From: AWTP1-13 sp963775835
GTDB lineage: Bacteria > Pseudomonadota > Alphaproteobacteria > Rhizobiales > Hyphomicrobiaceae
Assembly: GCA_963775835.1 (NCBI GenBank)
Contig: CAVZKV010000012.1
Span: 640,387 to 704,386, forward strand
Reading direction: 5' to 3'
Length of the DNA stretch: 64,000 nt
A program made the position numbers and the translations under genes. The notes under the pieces were generated by a model. The model did not search any database. It was not told the origin of the DNA and saw only the letters and a list, made by a program, of their open reading frames with translations. Below are positions 53,157 to 62,429 of the stretch, in pieces; within the stretch, counting starts at the first letter, position 1; each line of letters starts with the position of its first letter.

Positions 53157-53517
53157 CTCTTGCGATTTCCCCTCGACCACCAACGGGTGGCAATCACATG
53201 GAGCCGGTTTCGCTGCTAACCGGACGTGCACTTGGTCGAGAAACCCCGCATGGTCAGTAGGCGGTTCGAACGCTGCCATTGACATCAGGAATTGTACTGA
53301 GATTGCAAGGCGGAGAGCATTGAGTGGTGAATCGACGAAGCCAACGGCTGAAAGTTGCATCACCCGCCACCGGCGAGAGGGCGGCGCCAAGCCCAAGCAG
53401 GGCCGCCGGATAAAAGGCTTTGCAGCTTGCGTCCGAACGGCAACGCTTGCGATTTGCTTTGTTGTTGATGTTGCCAAAGCAGCGCTACACCAGGCCCAAC
53501 CTAGTATAGAATAAGGA
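53157..53517. other. Divergent intergenic region, nothing recognised
   Basis: About 360 bases between the leftward kinase and the rightward 101-residue gene. The kinase frame stays open through most of it on the minus strand, but the codons there show no domain. A candidate promoter for the rightward gene (TATAGAATAAGGA just before 53518) is too weak to call. Confidence 0.4.
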
Positions 53518-53823
53518 ATGGCCACGGTTCAGACCGCAGGTGAGCTCAAGCGGCTCGTGCAACTCACGGAGATCACGCGCGCCCTCCGCACCCGCTTCCC
53601 CGATGCCCCGCACCAGCAGATCGGGCTCGGCGAGATTGCAAAGCTTTGCAAAGCCCTGGTGTCGGCCCGGGCCTGCCGGGATTGCCACGATGTTCGCGAC
53701 GACGTCCTGTCGATCGCCTGCCTATGGGATTTGACCAACGACACGCTCGAGCAGCAGTCCGACGAGCTCCTCGCCTGCCTCAGTACGTTTATTGCCGACC
53801 AGGCACCGGGAGCACGGCTCTAG
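53518..53823 (+). CDS. Hypothetical protein, Cys-rich and mostly helical
   Basis: A 101-residue cytoplasmic protein starting MATVQTAGELKRLVQLTEIT with AAGGA upstream. It is predicted helical and has seven or so Cys, including KLCKALVSARACRDCHDVRD and LSIACLWDLTNDTLEQQSDE. The Cys spacing CRDC with a following His could bind metal. There is no similarity I recognise. It is divergent from the MASE1 kinase and precedes the PhaR-like gene, which is on the other strand. Confidence 0.45.
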   Translation: MATVQTAGELKRLVQLTEITRALRTRFPDAPHQQIGLGEIAKLCKALVSARACRDCHDVRDDVLSIACLWDLTNDTLEQQSDELLACLSTFIADQAPGARL

Positions 53824-53984
53824 CACGGGCTCGGAATGCAATCGCCGGACGCGCGCGAACGGCGGATCATCGCCCCCGGGCGCGGCGGCAGCGCTCGCCT
53901 ACCCGGCTCGTCACCCCAGTGGGGGCGGCGGCGATCTCGTCCCAATCCGTTCGCCCGGCAAAGGCGAAGTTTTGCATGAAAAAC

Positions 53985-54221
53985 TCAGTAGATCGGCGCC
54001 CCATCGTTGGGATCTAACCGCGGCGTCGGGCCGTCCGGCCCCGCCAGCACGGCCGCGGTGACATCCTCGCCGCTCTTGGCATCCTGCACGACAAAAGGCA
54101 CCGCCATCAGCTGCCACGCATAAAGCTCATCAAGCACGATGTAACGGCGCAAATCGACGTCATAGAGCCTTTCCGCATCGTAGCGCTTGATCAGAACCGA
54201 CGCGGGTTGGGGACTGCGCAT
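53985..54221 (-). CDS. Stand-alone PhaR-type DNA-binding domain protein
   Basis: A 78-residue protein starting MRSPQPASVLIKRYDAERLY with GAGGT upstream at good spacing. It matches the N-terminal domain of the polyhydroxyalkanoate synthesis repressor PhaR, whose consensus is IKKYxNRRLYxTxxxxYVxLxxL...FxVxDAKTGEDIT; here RRYIVLDELYAWQLM and FVVQDAKSGEDVTAAVLAG follow. The usual C-terminal PHB-accumulation domains (about 100 further residues) are absent and a Pro-rich tail ends the protein. The ribosome site argues for a real small gene. It may regulate PHA genes or bind granules, which would fit the PHA-type protein at 8628. Confidence 0.6.
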   Translation of the reverse strand: MRSPQPASVLIKRYDAERLYDVDLRRYIVLDELYAWQLMAVPFVVQDAKSGEDVTAAVLAGPDGPTPRLDPNDGAPIY

Positions 54222-54559
54222 TGCTACCTCATGGGTGCCTTCGGCACCGCCCAGAACGGCGCACGTTACAAGCTCACCACGGCCGACACAATTGCTTCGA
54301 CCTCCGGGCCGATGGCGCCCATGCATGTCCTTAAGAACCAGGTGGTAATCCGTTGAAAGCTCAACTGGATTGGCGTTTGCAGCGACCTGAGGGCAAGCTC
54401 CCGCATAGGCAACCAGGCGGCGGCGGCCTATGTTTTTGCAGCTGGTGACGCGCCGGCCAATCGATGCTCGGCGGCGGGGGACTTGATGCAGCTGGAGCGG
54501 GCGAAGCGCACGATTGGCAAACATCTCCTCGCCGCACGCGCTCGCCCGAGCGCAGGCTG

Positions 54560-55707
54560 CCGGTGCGCTGGCGGGACAGGGCGCTTCGCCATCCGTTGCC
54601 CAACGCGGAGGTGGTATTGCTGCAAATCTTTTTGATCACCGCATCGGTTCCCCTGATGGCGGCGCTGGTCGAGAAACGCCGAGGGTTTCGGCGGCGTCCA
54701 CGGCGTATGCCGCACGGCATATTACGCTTTGCGCCATTGTGCGGCACGGCTTCCGCTCCAGTTCGGCTGCCCACCGGGCGTGATGCCGGAATTATTTGGC
54801 CACCGCCGAGATCGCCGATTGCCACCGTGGCGATGCGTGCCCCCATTGCCCCGGCGCGGCACCGCGGCGCAGCGAATTTCGGGGCTCCATCCCAACGGCG
54901 AGATCCGCTGGATTTGGCGACGGGCATACCGATATTTGGCGCACGCGGCAGGCCGCTGCGCTTGGGGAGTGTTCCGGGACGTCACGCCGCGCAAGAAGCG
55001 GAAGCGGAGGCGGAATTGCTTGCCGCGCGCCTGCTCACACTGGACGAAGAACCCAGCGCATTGCCCCTGAGTTCGCAACTCCACCGCGCAACACCTGTTG
55101 GCGATAAGCCTCAATCTCGGCGAACCTGGAAAACGCATATTGCGGCAGAGCCCGCGACCTTACAGCTCTTTGGCGAAATCACCGGCTCCCTGCAGGAAAC
55201 CACCAAGGAGGTGCGCACATTCACCTACCTTTTGAACCCTCCTCACCTTGAGAGCGACGGTTTGCGCGCAACCCTGCAGCGCTACGCCGACGGCTTCAGC
55301 CAGCGTACCGGCCTGAAGACGAGCCTGCGCGTCAGCCTCAGCACCGATGCCCTGCCCCTGCCGTTGCAACGCTCGCTCTTGCGCATAGGAGACGCTCACC
55401 AATGTGCATCGCCACGCAGCGGCAACGCGCGTCTCGATCGATCTGAGAAGCATCGGCAAGCAAACGCATTTGCTCGTCCGCGACGATGGCGGCCATGGCT
55501 TCGACAATGGCCTCGACACCGGGATCGACAGGGCGAATGGCGGCCAGCCCGGCGGGCCGCTCCGCCTGGGTGTCGGCATCCCCGGAATGAGCGCAAGAAT
55601 GCAACAGCTTGGCGGCAAACTGGACATCCGCTCGAGCTCAGGGGCACCACCGTGCATGCCGCCATGCCGGTCCGATCCGGGTTTTGCCGCCCAAGTGAGG
55701 GCCTGAT
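54560..55707 (+). pseudogene. Degraded MASE1/PAS sensor histidine kinase (HisKA_3-like)
   Basis: In-order fragments in several frames give the end of a MASE1 domain (EVVLLQIFLITASVPLMAAL), a PAS piece (GSIPTARSAGFGDG and RPLRLGSVPGRHAAQEAEAE in other frames), and a dimerisation region. Then comes the long intact stretch GEITGSLQETTKEVRTFTYL, LLNPPHLESDGLRATLQRYA, SQRTGLKTSLRVSLSTDALP, and finally the ATPase remnants HRHAAATRVSIDLRSIGKQT and LGVGIPGMSARMQQLGGKLD. At least five frame changes break it. The family is the NarL-type two-component sensor group, different from the HWE kinase upstream. The 468-residue plus-strand frame at 54464 is only part of it. Confidence 0.75.
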
Positions 55708-55815
55708 CATTGCGCGCACGCCGGTCGCCCCCCACAGGGGGTGGGGCTGTCGTCTTGCTCAGGGGGTGGATGTTAGCGCACAATCTTGCGCAATCTCATC
55801 GCGTGGATTTTTCAG

Positions 55816-56256
55816 ATGTATATCGCCGACAGCAAGCGCCTCACCCATCAGGGCGCCAAAAGCATTATGACGACTGCCATCGACCTGGCGCGTGAGGCCG
55901 GCCTCGCCATTTCCTGTGCGATCGTCGACGCCGGGGGACACCTGATGGTACTGGAACGCATGGACGGTGGCCGCTTCCACACCGTGCATTCGGCGACCAC
56001 CAAGGCCGTGTGCGCCGCCTCCAATCGACGGGCGACCACGGCCAAGGGCGCCGTTGGTCAAGAGCTCGACATTAGCCACGCGATCGGGCTGGCGTTGGCG
56101 GCGGGAGCCGAACGCTGGACGGCGATGGAAGGCGGTGTGCCCGTCCTCATCGACGGCCACTGCCTCGGCGGGGTCGGCGTGAGCGGCGGCGATTGGGAAA
56201 CCGATGTGCGCATCGCCAAGGCCAGCGTGGAAGCCATTGGGGCCAGCTGGAAATAG
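55816..56256 (+). CDS. GlcG/HbpS family heme-binding-like protein
   Basis: A 146-residue protein of the GlcG/HbpS (DUF336) family. The start MYIADSKRLTHQGAKSIMTT is chosen from family length; no ribosome site is clear, and a TTG ten codons earlier is possible. Typical segments are GLAISCAIVDAGGHLMVLER, TVHSATTKAVCAASNRRATT and the end GVPVLIDGHCLGGVGVSGGD. The family includes heme-binding HbpS and GlcG of the glycolate operon; many members sit in catabolic operons with no known activity. Here it leads the Gfo/Idh and TTT genes. Confidence 0.85.
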   Translation: MYIADSKRLTHQGAKSIMTTAIDLAREAGLAISCAIVDAGGHLMVLERMDGGRFHTVHSATTKAVCAASNRRATTAKGAVGQELDISHAIGLALAAGAERWTAMEGGVPVLIDGHCLGGVGVSGGDWETDVRIAKASVEAIGASWK

Positions 56257-56316
56257 CAAACAAGGGGGCCGCGCGCTCGGCCTCGCCTAACTGGGGCCGG
56301 CTGCGGCGGAAGACTC

Positions 56317-57333
56317 ATGGATCAAAGCCCGTTACGGGTCGCCTCGATCGGCATCGGTTGGTGGTCCGACGTTTTAGCCGACGCCGCGCAACGCTCGGGC
56401 CGGCTCAAGATTGTCAGCTGTTACACGCGATCGGCGGATAAGCGCCAGGCTTTCGCCAGCAAATACGCGTGCCGGGCGGCGCAAAGCTACGAGGCTTTGT
56501 TGGCCGATCCGGAGATCGAGGCCATCATCAACACCACGCCAAACAATGCCCATCGGGCAACATGTTTGGCCGCCGCGGCGGCCGGCAAGCACGTATTCCT
56601 CGACAAACCGATCGCCAACAGCATCGCCGACGGCCACGCGATCACTGCAGCCTGTCGGCAGGCCGGCGTCGTCTTGGCGCTTGGCTACCAGCGGCGGCGC
56701 GAAGGCCATTTTCGTTGGATCAAGCAGCAGATCGATGCCGGCCTGTTCGGCAGGCTCGTCAACGCCGAGGCCAACATCAGCCGTGACCGGCTCGGCAAGA
56801 TCGATCTGGGATCCTGGCGCTACCGCGCCGACGGCATGCCCGGCGGAGTGATGCTGCAAATCGGCATCCACTACACCGACGTGCTGGAATACCTGCTCGG
56901 GTCGATTAAGGCGGTTCGAGGACAGCTGGCGCGTCTGGTGCTGCCCGGCGACAATCCAGATGTTGCCAGTTTGCTGCTGCAGCATGAAAGCGGGGCGCTC
57001 TCGACGCTCAACGCCAGCTATGCCTCGGCATCGGAATTTTACTTGATGAATATCTACGGCAAGGACGCCACCGCCTACTACGACCTGCACAATGGGCTGC
57101 GTCTTATCAAGCGCGGCGAACGCGAGCCCGCGCGCGTGCCGAACACCAACACCGACACTTTGGCCGAGCAGCTGGAAGAGTTTGCGGCCGCAATTCGCGG
57201 CGGCGGCGAGATCGAGGTTGGCGGTGAGTATGCAACGCGGTCGCTTGCGGTTGTACGCGCCGGCATACTCTCGGCACAGCAAGGGCGCCAGATCGAGGTT
57301 GCCGAGGTCTTGAACGATGGCGCCGGTGAATAG
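56317..57333 (+). CDS. Gfo/Idh/MocA family oxidoreductase
   Basis: NAD(P)-dependent oxidoreductase, 338 residues. The nucleotide fold begins LRVASIGIGWWSDVLADAAQ, the NAD contact is IEAIINTTPNNAHRATC, and the catalytic Lys is in HVFLDKPIANS (EKP position). The second domain includes GGVMLQIGIHYTDVLEYLLG with the conserved His. The family acts on sugars, inositols, biliverdin and aldehydes. It lies between a GlcG-like protein and a TTT binding protein in one plus-strand operon, so it probably oxidises an imported polyol, uronate or keto acid. Confidence 0.9.
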   Translation: MDQSPLRVASIGIGWWSDVLADAAQRSGRLKIVSCYTRSADKRQAFASKYACRAAQSYEALLADPEIEAIINTTPNNAHRATCLAAAAAGKHVFLDKPIANSIADGHAITAACRQAGVVLALGYQRRREGHFRWIKQQIDAGLFGRLVNAEANISRDRLGKIDLGSWRYRADGMPGGVMLQIGIHYTDVLEYLLGSIKAVRGQLARLVLPGDNPDVASLLLQHESGALSTLNASYASASEFYLMNIYGKDATAYYDLHNGLRLIKRGEREPARVPNTNTDTLAEQLEEFAAAIRGGGEIEVGGEYATRSLAVVRAGILSAQQGRQIEVAEVLNDGAGE

Positions 57334-57363
57334 TCGCGCCAACGACAGCACGAGGAGCCAAGC

Positions 57364-58341
57364 ATGAAGCCACGCAGCCGCGTCCGACTCATTGCCCTCC
57401 TGTTGCTTGCCGGTGGCCTGCTGCCGGCCAAGGCCCAGGACTATCCGTCGCGATCGATCACCGTCATCGTCCCCTTCCCCCCCGGCGGCGCCAGCGATGT
57501 CGTGGCCCGCATCGTCACCGACCAGATGTCGAGGCTGCTCAAGCAATCGATCATCATCGAAAATGTAGGGGGAGCCGGTGGCACGCTGGGAAGCGCGCGG
57601 GCCGCCGCCGCGGCACCCGACGGCTACACACTGCTCGCCGCGGCGATGGGATCCCACGTCGCCGCCCCGGTGCTGACCCCCAATGTCAAGTACGATCCCG
57701 CCACGAGCTTCGTGCCGATCGGCATCACCGCCCATTCGCCGGCAGTGGTCATTGCACGCAAGGACTTCCCCGCACAGGACTTGAAGGAATTCGTCGCAAC
57801 CCTGCAACAAAAGGCCGACGCAATGAAGCAGGCGCACGGCGGCATCGGTGCCTCCTCCCACATGTCCTGCCTGCTGTTCACCAAGGCGATCGGCGCCACG
57901 CCGACGCTGGTTGCCTATCGTGGCTCTGCGCCCGCACTGAATGACCTTGTCGGAGGTCACGTCGATTTTCTCTGCGAGCAGTCGGTGGCCGTCGTCGAAT
58001 CCGTCCTCGGCGGCAGCGTGAAAGCCTACGCCGTGTCCGGTGCGGAACGCTTGGCCTCACTGCCGAACGTGCCGACCGCCAAGGAAATGGGGGTGGCGTT
58101 CGAAATGAGCATCTGGGCCGGCCTGTTCGCGCCCAAGGGTACCCCGGCTGAGGTCGTGGCCAAGCTTGCCGACGCCCTGGACACGGCCCTCGACGAACCG
58201 AGCGTGCGCGAGCGGTTGGGCCAACTTGGCGGCACCATTCCGGACAAGGCTGAGCGGAGCCCCGCCGCCTTCGACCGCTTTGTGCGCGCCGAGATCGCGC
58301 GTTGGGCCCCGTTTCTTGCCGCCTCGCAAGGCAAACCCTAG
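57364..58341 (+). CDS. Tripartite tricarboxylate transporter (Bug/TctC) substrate-binding protein
   Basis: Periplasmic binding protein, 325 residues. The signal peptide is RLIALLLLAGGLLPAKA followed by QDYP. The mature N-terminus YPSRSITVIVPFPPGGASDV is the family hallmark, as are GGAGGTLGSARAAAAAPDGY and VAYRGSAPALNDLVGGHVDF. No TctA/TctB membrane genes are next to it, which is common for Bug proteins, so it depends on a permease elsewhere. Position after the Gfo/Idh gene (30 bases) suggests co-transcription. Confidence 0.92.
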   Translation: MKPRSRVRLIALLLLAGGLLPAKAQDYPSRSITVIVPFPPGGASDVVARIVTDQMSRLLKQSIIIENVGGAGGTLGSARAAAAAPDGYTLLAAAMGSHVAAPVLTPNVKYDPATSFVPIGITAHSPAVVIARKDFPAQDLKEFVATLQQKADAMKQAHGGIGASSHMSCLLFTKAIGATPTLVAYRGSAPALNDLVGGHVDFLCEQSVAVVESVLGGSVKAYAVSGAERLASLPNVPTAKEMGVAFEMSIWAGLFAPKGTPAEVVAKLADALDTALDEPSVRERLGQLGGTIPDKAERSPAAFDRFVRAEIARWAPFLAASQGKP

Positions 58342-58721
58342 GCCGCAAACCGCGGCGTCTCAATCGCCCGATCGATCGCCCGATCGATCGCTTGAGCGTT
58401 GCCGGCCGCGGGCGCCGCACGCCAAAGCCCGCCCGCTCGCCACAGGCGCAGCTCCCGGTCGCCGACGCCAGCTGCGAGCCGAGCCTAAGCGCGCGCCGAG
58501 CCGCAGCTTACGCGCAGATTTCTCGCCCGAGCCGGCCTCGGCTGCGAACGATTGCAAAGCAAAGGGTTAGTACCGATAGGCAGTATGCGCAACCTGGCGC
58601 AGCCTTGCCCACACCGGTGCGCCCCCCTTGCCCAACGCTTGACCCACGGTGCATCCGCACGGCCCAACACGCCACCGGACTTTCAGGGCGCGCCGCGCCA
58701 ACTTGCATGATGGAGGATGCC
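58342..58721. other. Intergenic region with a tandem 12-bp repeat
   Basis: About 380 bases without a convincing gene. At 58365-58390 the unit CGCCCGATCGAT occurs twice in tandem with a partial third copy. The region should also hold the promoter of the glycine-rich gene; its ribosome site GGAGG is at 58712-58716. Nothing else is recognised. Confidence 0.6.
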
Positions 58722-60486
58722 ATGGCGAAACGGACAGGAGCCGTGGTCCTGGCGGGGCTTACCGCAACAGCCTTGTGCCTGTGGAGTGATGCCGCGGTCG
58801 CGCGTGGCGGACACTTCGGCGGCGGCATGGGGTTTGGTGGCGGCGGCATGCGCTTTGGCGGCGGCCATTTCGGGGGCGGCGGCATGCGCTTTGGCGGCGG
58901 CCATTTCGGGGGCGGCGGCATGCGCTTTGGCGGCAGCCATTTCGGGGGCGGCGGCATGCGCTTTGGCGGCAGCATCGCTTTGGCGGCATTTCGGGGGCGG
59001 CGGCATGCGCTTTGGCGGCGGCGCCTTCATGGGCGGCCCGCGCTTTGGTGGGGCGCCCTTCGGCGGCATGCGCTTTGGCCGCGGCCCCTTCGTGGGCGGC
59101 CCGCGCTTTGGCGGGGCACCCTTCCACGGCATGCGCTTTGGCAACATGCCGGGGCGTGGTGCCATCGGCTTCAACGCCAATCGCCCGGTGAACCGCCCCT
59201 TCGCCCGGGCCATCCCAGGCAGCATGGGACAGCACGCCTTTGCCCGCGGCAACGTCGCCGGCGGCAACAGGTTCACGGGCATGACCGGTGCGCGCGCCGC
59301 GGTCGCGGGCGCGACGGCCGGCAGGGCCTTTCACGGCCAGGCGGCCGCCGCCGGCGCGCGGCCATTCCATGCCTTCGACGGACGTGGCCTCGGACGCTTC
59401 CAGCACGCCGCCTTCAGGCACAACGCCTTCGCCAGCAAGGTCGCTTTTCACAACTGGGCGTTCAAGCACCCCGGCTGTTGCGGCTGGTTTGGCAAAGTTT
59501 TCTGGCCGTTCGTGGTGGGCGATGTGTTCACCGCCGTGCTTTGGCCCTCGCCCTGGTACGAGCCGTTCTGGGGCTATGGCGGCGACTACGCGCTGAGCAA
59601 CGTCCTCTGGGGGGGCCCAAGTTCGCTGCCAGCCTCCTACAGCAATAGCAATAGTATCTATGACATTTACGGCGGCGGCTCGGGCCGGTATGGCAGCGTA
59701 GCGCGGTCGGACGAGAAGGTGGCCAACGCCCCAAACTCGGACACCCCCACTGAGGCCGACTTGACGCAGGCCTGCGCCGACCTGGCGCCCGGCGTGACCG
59801 ATTTGCCGATCAACGAGATTGAGCGCACCGTATTGGCGAGCGGCGACCAGGTTGCGGCCCTTAACGCACTCAAGGCCGCCTGGGTGAGCGCAACCAAGGT
59901 CATCCAAGCCTCCTGTACCGGCGAGGTTCCGCTGACCCCGGTGCGGCGGCTCGACGTCGTCGAAGAACGGTTGGGCGCCGTGCTTCAGGGTCTGCAAATC
60001 GTCAGCGGCCCGCTCGAGAACTTCCACAACTCCTTGAGCGAGGGGCAAAAGCGCAGCTTCGATACCATGATGACGGCTAATCGCGATCGCAACGAACCGG
60101 GCGGAGCGCTTGCCGGCCGCTTGACCTCGCTGTGCAGCGAACGGGCCGCCAGCTTTTCTCGGCTACCGATCGACAAAATCGAGCAAGTCATCCGCCCCGG
60201 CGAGCAACAACGCGACGCCTTGGATGCGCTGAAATCGGCCTCTGCCAAGGCGAGTGAGGAGCTGAACGCGACCTGCCCGGCGCAAACGCCGCAAAGCCTG
60301 CCGGACCGCTTGCTCGCCGTCGAGCAGCGCCTCGCCGCCATGATCGCGGCGCTGAGGACGGTGCGACCCGCCCTCACCGACTTTTATGGCTCGCTGAGCG
60401 ACGAGCAGAAGGCGCGGTTCAACATGATGGGACAGCCAAGCCAGGGCAGCACCGGTCGGAATGCTCGCCAAGCCGGCACCAATTGA
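58722..60486 (+). CDS. Glycine-rich repeat protein with LTXXQ-motif domains, frameshifted in the repeat
   Basis: Exported protein of about 580 residues if repaired. The ATG at 58722 has GGAGG five bases upstream and encodes MAKRTGAVVLAGLTATALCL, a signal peptide ending at AVA-R. A GGGGMRFGGGHF array (12-residue units) follows. At 58974-58987 a 13-base partial copy is inserted, which shifts the frame; the rest (FMGGPRFGGAPFGGMRFGRG onward) continues in the new frame to 60486. The C-terminal half holds two LTXXQ units, LENFHNSLSEGQKRSF and LTDFYGSLSDEQKARF, as in Spy/CpxP-like periplasmic proteins. Unless the insertion is an assembly error, the gene is off. Confidence 0.72.
58836..59016 (+). 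repeat. 36-bp tandem repeats encoding GGGGMRFGGGHF
   Basis: The motif ATGCGCTTTGGCGGC recurs at 58848, 58884, 58920 and 58956, exactly 36 bases apart. The fifth copy is at 59005, 49 bases on, which is one unit plus a 13-base insertion. Repeats are nearly identical, as expected for recent slippage or unequal exchange. Confidence 0.9.
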
Positions 60487-60688
60487 GGACCTTCTGCGCG
60501 ATCAACGACGCGGCGTCGTGTAGCTGAGGAAAGCGCGGGAGCCAGCGCCGAGGCAAGCGCCTGAAAAGCGATTGCAGCGGCTACACGCGCAAGCCAGCTC
60601 CGCGGCGCGAGCCCACCCCCGCAGAGCCTCTACAACTCCTGGGCGCAGGCATCCCGCGCGCCGCAAGCAGACAATCCAAGTGACGGTG

Positions 60689-61405
60689 CTAGTCGGTGGG
60701 CGTGCCGGAGGCACGCAGCGACGCATCGAGCCAATATCTGGCGCTATGCTTGATGCCCTCCTCGAGTTCCGACTTCTCGATAATCCATTCGAGGTAGTCC
60801 CGATCGTGCGCGGCAATCTCGGCGTAGCTCCTGCCGCGGTACTTGCCAAAGTGAAAACGCGTGTGCAGCGCCGGCTCGGCCGACCATTGTACCAGTTCGC
60901 TCCAGCGCGCGTGCTTGATCAGTTCCTCGAATATTGCGGCGGTGACGACCACGTCGAACGCGGCACGGTGAGGTGAGATCGAGCCCCGTTCAAAACCTAC
61001 AAACGGCGTCGCCCGGCCGAGCGCGTAGCGCAGCTCCTGATTGCTGTGGCCGTCGAAGTGAGGCCACACGCGCAGGGCACACTTATAGGTACAGATCCAC
61101 GGGCCGAGCTCGATGCCCTGGGCTGCGAAGAAGCTGCGCTCAAATTCGCAATTGTGGGCAACATAGACATCCGCGCCTTTGAACCGCTGCACGACCTCGG
61201 TCAGCATCGGCGCGTTCTGAACATCCTCATCAACGAGGTGATGGATGGCGGAGGCCCCGGGGGGAATGGATTTCGCCGGTCGTACCAGCGTGTCCATGGC
61301 GTTCGTGATGCCGCCGCCGCGCACCATGTCGACGCTCGCGATTTCAATGATCGAGTCCGAACCGGGGTCGATCCCCGTCGTCTCTATGTCGATGACGCGT
61401 ATCAA
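60689..61405 (-). CDS. DEDD-family 3'-5' exonuclease (exodeoxyribonuclease X-like)
   Basis: DnaQ-fold exonuclease, 238 residues. ExoI is IDIETTGID with the catalytic Asp and Glu, ExoII is VYVAHNCEFERSFF, and ExoIII is ISPHRAAFDVVVTAAIF with His and Asp, giving a DEDDh set. The C-terminal part, FHFGKYRGRSYAEIAAHDRD followed by YLEWI, is the extra domain seen in ExoX-like proteins. The start is a TTG at 61405 with AGGAG nine bases upstream; no ATG is available before ExoI. The role is DNA end trimming or mismatch-related repair by family. Confidence 0.88.
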   Translation of the reverse strand: MIRVIDIETTGIDPGSDSIIEIASVDMVRGGGITNAMDTLVRPAKSIPPGASAIHHLVDEDVQNAPMLTEVVQRFKGADVYVAHNCEFERSFFAAQGIELGPWICTYKCALRVWPHFDGHSNQELRYALGRATPFVGFERGSISPHRAAFDVVVTAAIFEELIKHARWSELVQWSAEPALHTRFHFGKYRGRSYAEIAAHDRDYLEWIIEKSELEEGIKHSARYWLDASLRASGTPTD

Positions 61406-61469
61406 CGCGTGCGTCTCCTAACCTAGCGCGCGCCATGGTGACGCCGGCCGGCCGGCGCGACCAGGCGCA

Positions 61470-62300
61470 TCAGGCCTCGGCAACGCCTGCGGCCCGGGCA
61501 CAGGCGACGAGATAGTCACGACCCAAGAGCATGTCATCGCGGCTGCCCCAGCCGCACATGTAATGGCCCTTGAAGCCTGCCGCCTCGAGGCGGCGGAACA
61601 TGTCGACGAAGTCGACCGTACCGGACCCGGGCGGCATGTGCAGCTCGTAAAGCCCGTTGTTGTCGGCGACACGTACCTCTTCGCAGCGGCTCATGTCCAT
61701 GCCTTCGATGAAGCCCTTAATGCCGATCGGATCATAGTGCGCATGGTTGATCGTGAAGGCCCATTTGAGCTGTGGCGAGCGGATTTGCTCGAAATAGTGG
61801 ATGGTATCGGCAAGCGTGTCGGGCATGTAGTGGACTTCGGCCCGCTCGGGCTCCCCGTTGAGGTTTTCCAGCAGCAGCAGCAGCTGGCGCTCCTCGGCGT
61901 ATGCGACGGCCCGTTTTAAGCGATCGATCGAGGCCTGCCTGCGAAGGGCAACGTCGGATGTAAAATGATAGCCGCCGTGCACCACCACCCACTCCGCCTT
62001 GAGGCGCGCGGCCAGATCGATATAGGCCCGCAAGTATTGATCGGCGGCCTCCCGCAAGAAGGGTGAGATCTCCGCAACATTGACCGCGGACAAGGTATGG
62101 AGGCCGAGGTGTAGGCCGTGGCGCTCGCAGGCGGCGGCAATGCGGGCGCAGCTTCGATCATCGAAGCTTTCCATGGCGTTGGGGGCGATGTCCGTCTGGG
62201 CATCGAAATAGTAGACGCCATGGCGGGCCGCCCAGGCGATGCCGTCCTCCAGCGCAATGCTGCGGCCCAGATCAATACCGATCCTATGCTTGAAGCTCAT
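61470..62300 (-). CDS. Sugar phosphate isomerase/epimerase (xylose isomerase-like TIM barrel)
   Basis: AP2-endonuclease-type TIM barrel, 276 residues, starting MSFKHRIGIDLGRSIALEDG. Metal and fold motifs are LGLHTLSAVNVAEISPFLRE, WVVVHGGYHFTSDVALR, LLLLENLNGEPERAEVHYMP, WAFTINHAHYDPIGIKGF and VRVADNNGLYELHMPPGSGT. This fits the group with 3-dehydroshikimate dehydratase, hydroxypyruvate isomerase and inosose dehydratase. The last segment GYMCGWGS-like GHYMCGWGSRDDML is unusual. It is a single gene downstream of the glutathione transferase in the same direction. Confidence 0.88.
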   Translation of the reverse strand: MSFKHRIGIDLGRSIALEDGIAWAARHGVYYFDAQTDIAPNAMESFDDRSCARIAAACERHGLHLGLHTLSAVNVAEISPFLREAADQYLRAYIDLAARLKAEWVVVHGGYHFTSDVALRRQASIDRLKRAVAYAEERQLLLLLENLNGEPERAEVHYMPDTLADTIHYFEQIRSPQLKWAFTINHAHYDPIGIKGFIEGMDMSRCEEVRVADNNGLYELHMPPGSGTVDFVDMFRRLEAAGFKGHYMCGWGSRDDMLLGRDYLVACARAAGVAEA

Positions 62301-62429
62301 CGGCTCCGCCCGTCTTCGCAGCAAGCCAAGGCAGGCCCTCACCCCGGCTCCTTTGGTGTCGGTCCTAATGGCGCGCGGGCCCGCCTCGGGAGCCGGCGCG
62401 GCGCCGCGCGGCCCCAGGCTGGCCCACCC

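Noticed and set aside
58836..59016. 36-bp repeats as a possible CRISPR array
   Set aside because: The repeats are contiguous with no spacers and translate to a glycine-rich protein segment.
58759..60048. Minus-strand reading frame of 429 codons in the glycine-rich gene
   Set aside because: Its repeats (AHAAAPEMAAAK) are the antisense of the glycine-rich array; no signal or domain is present.
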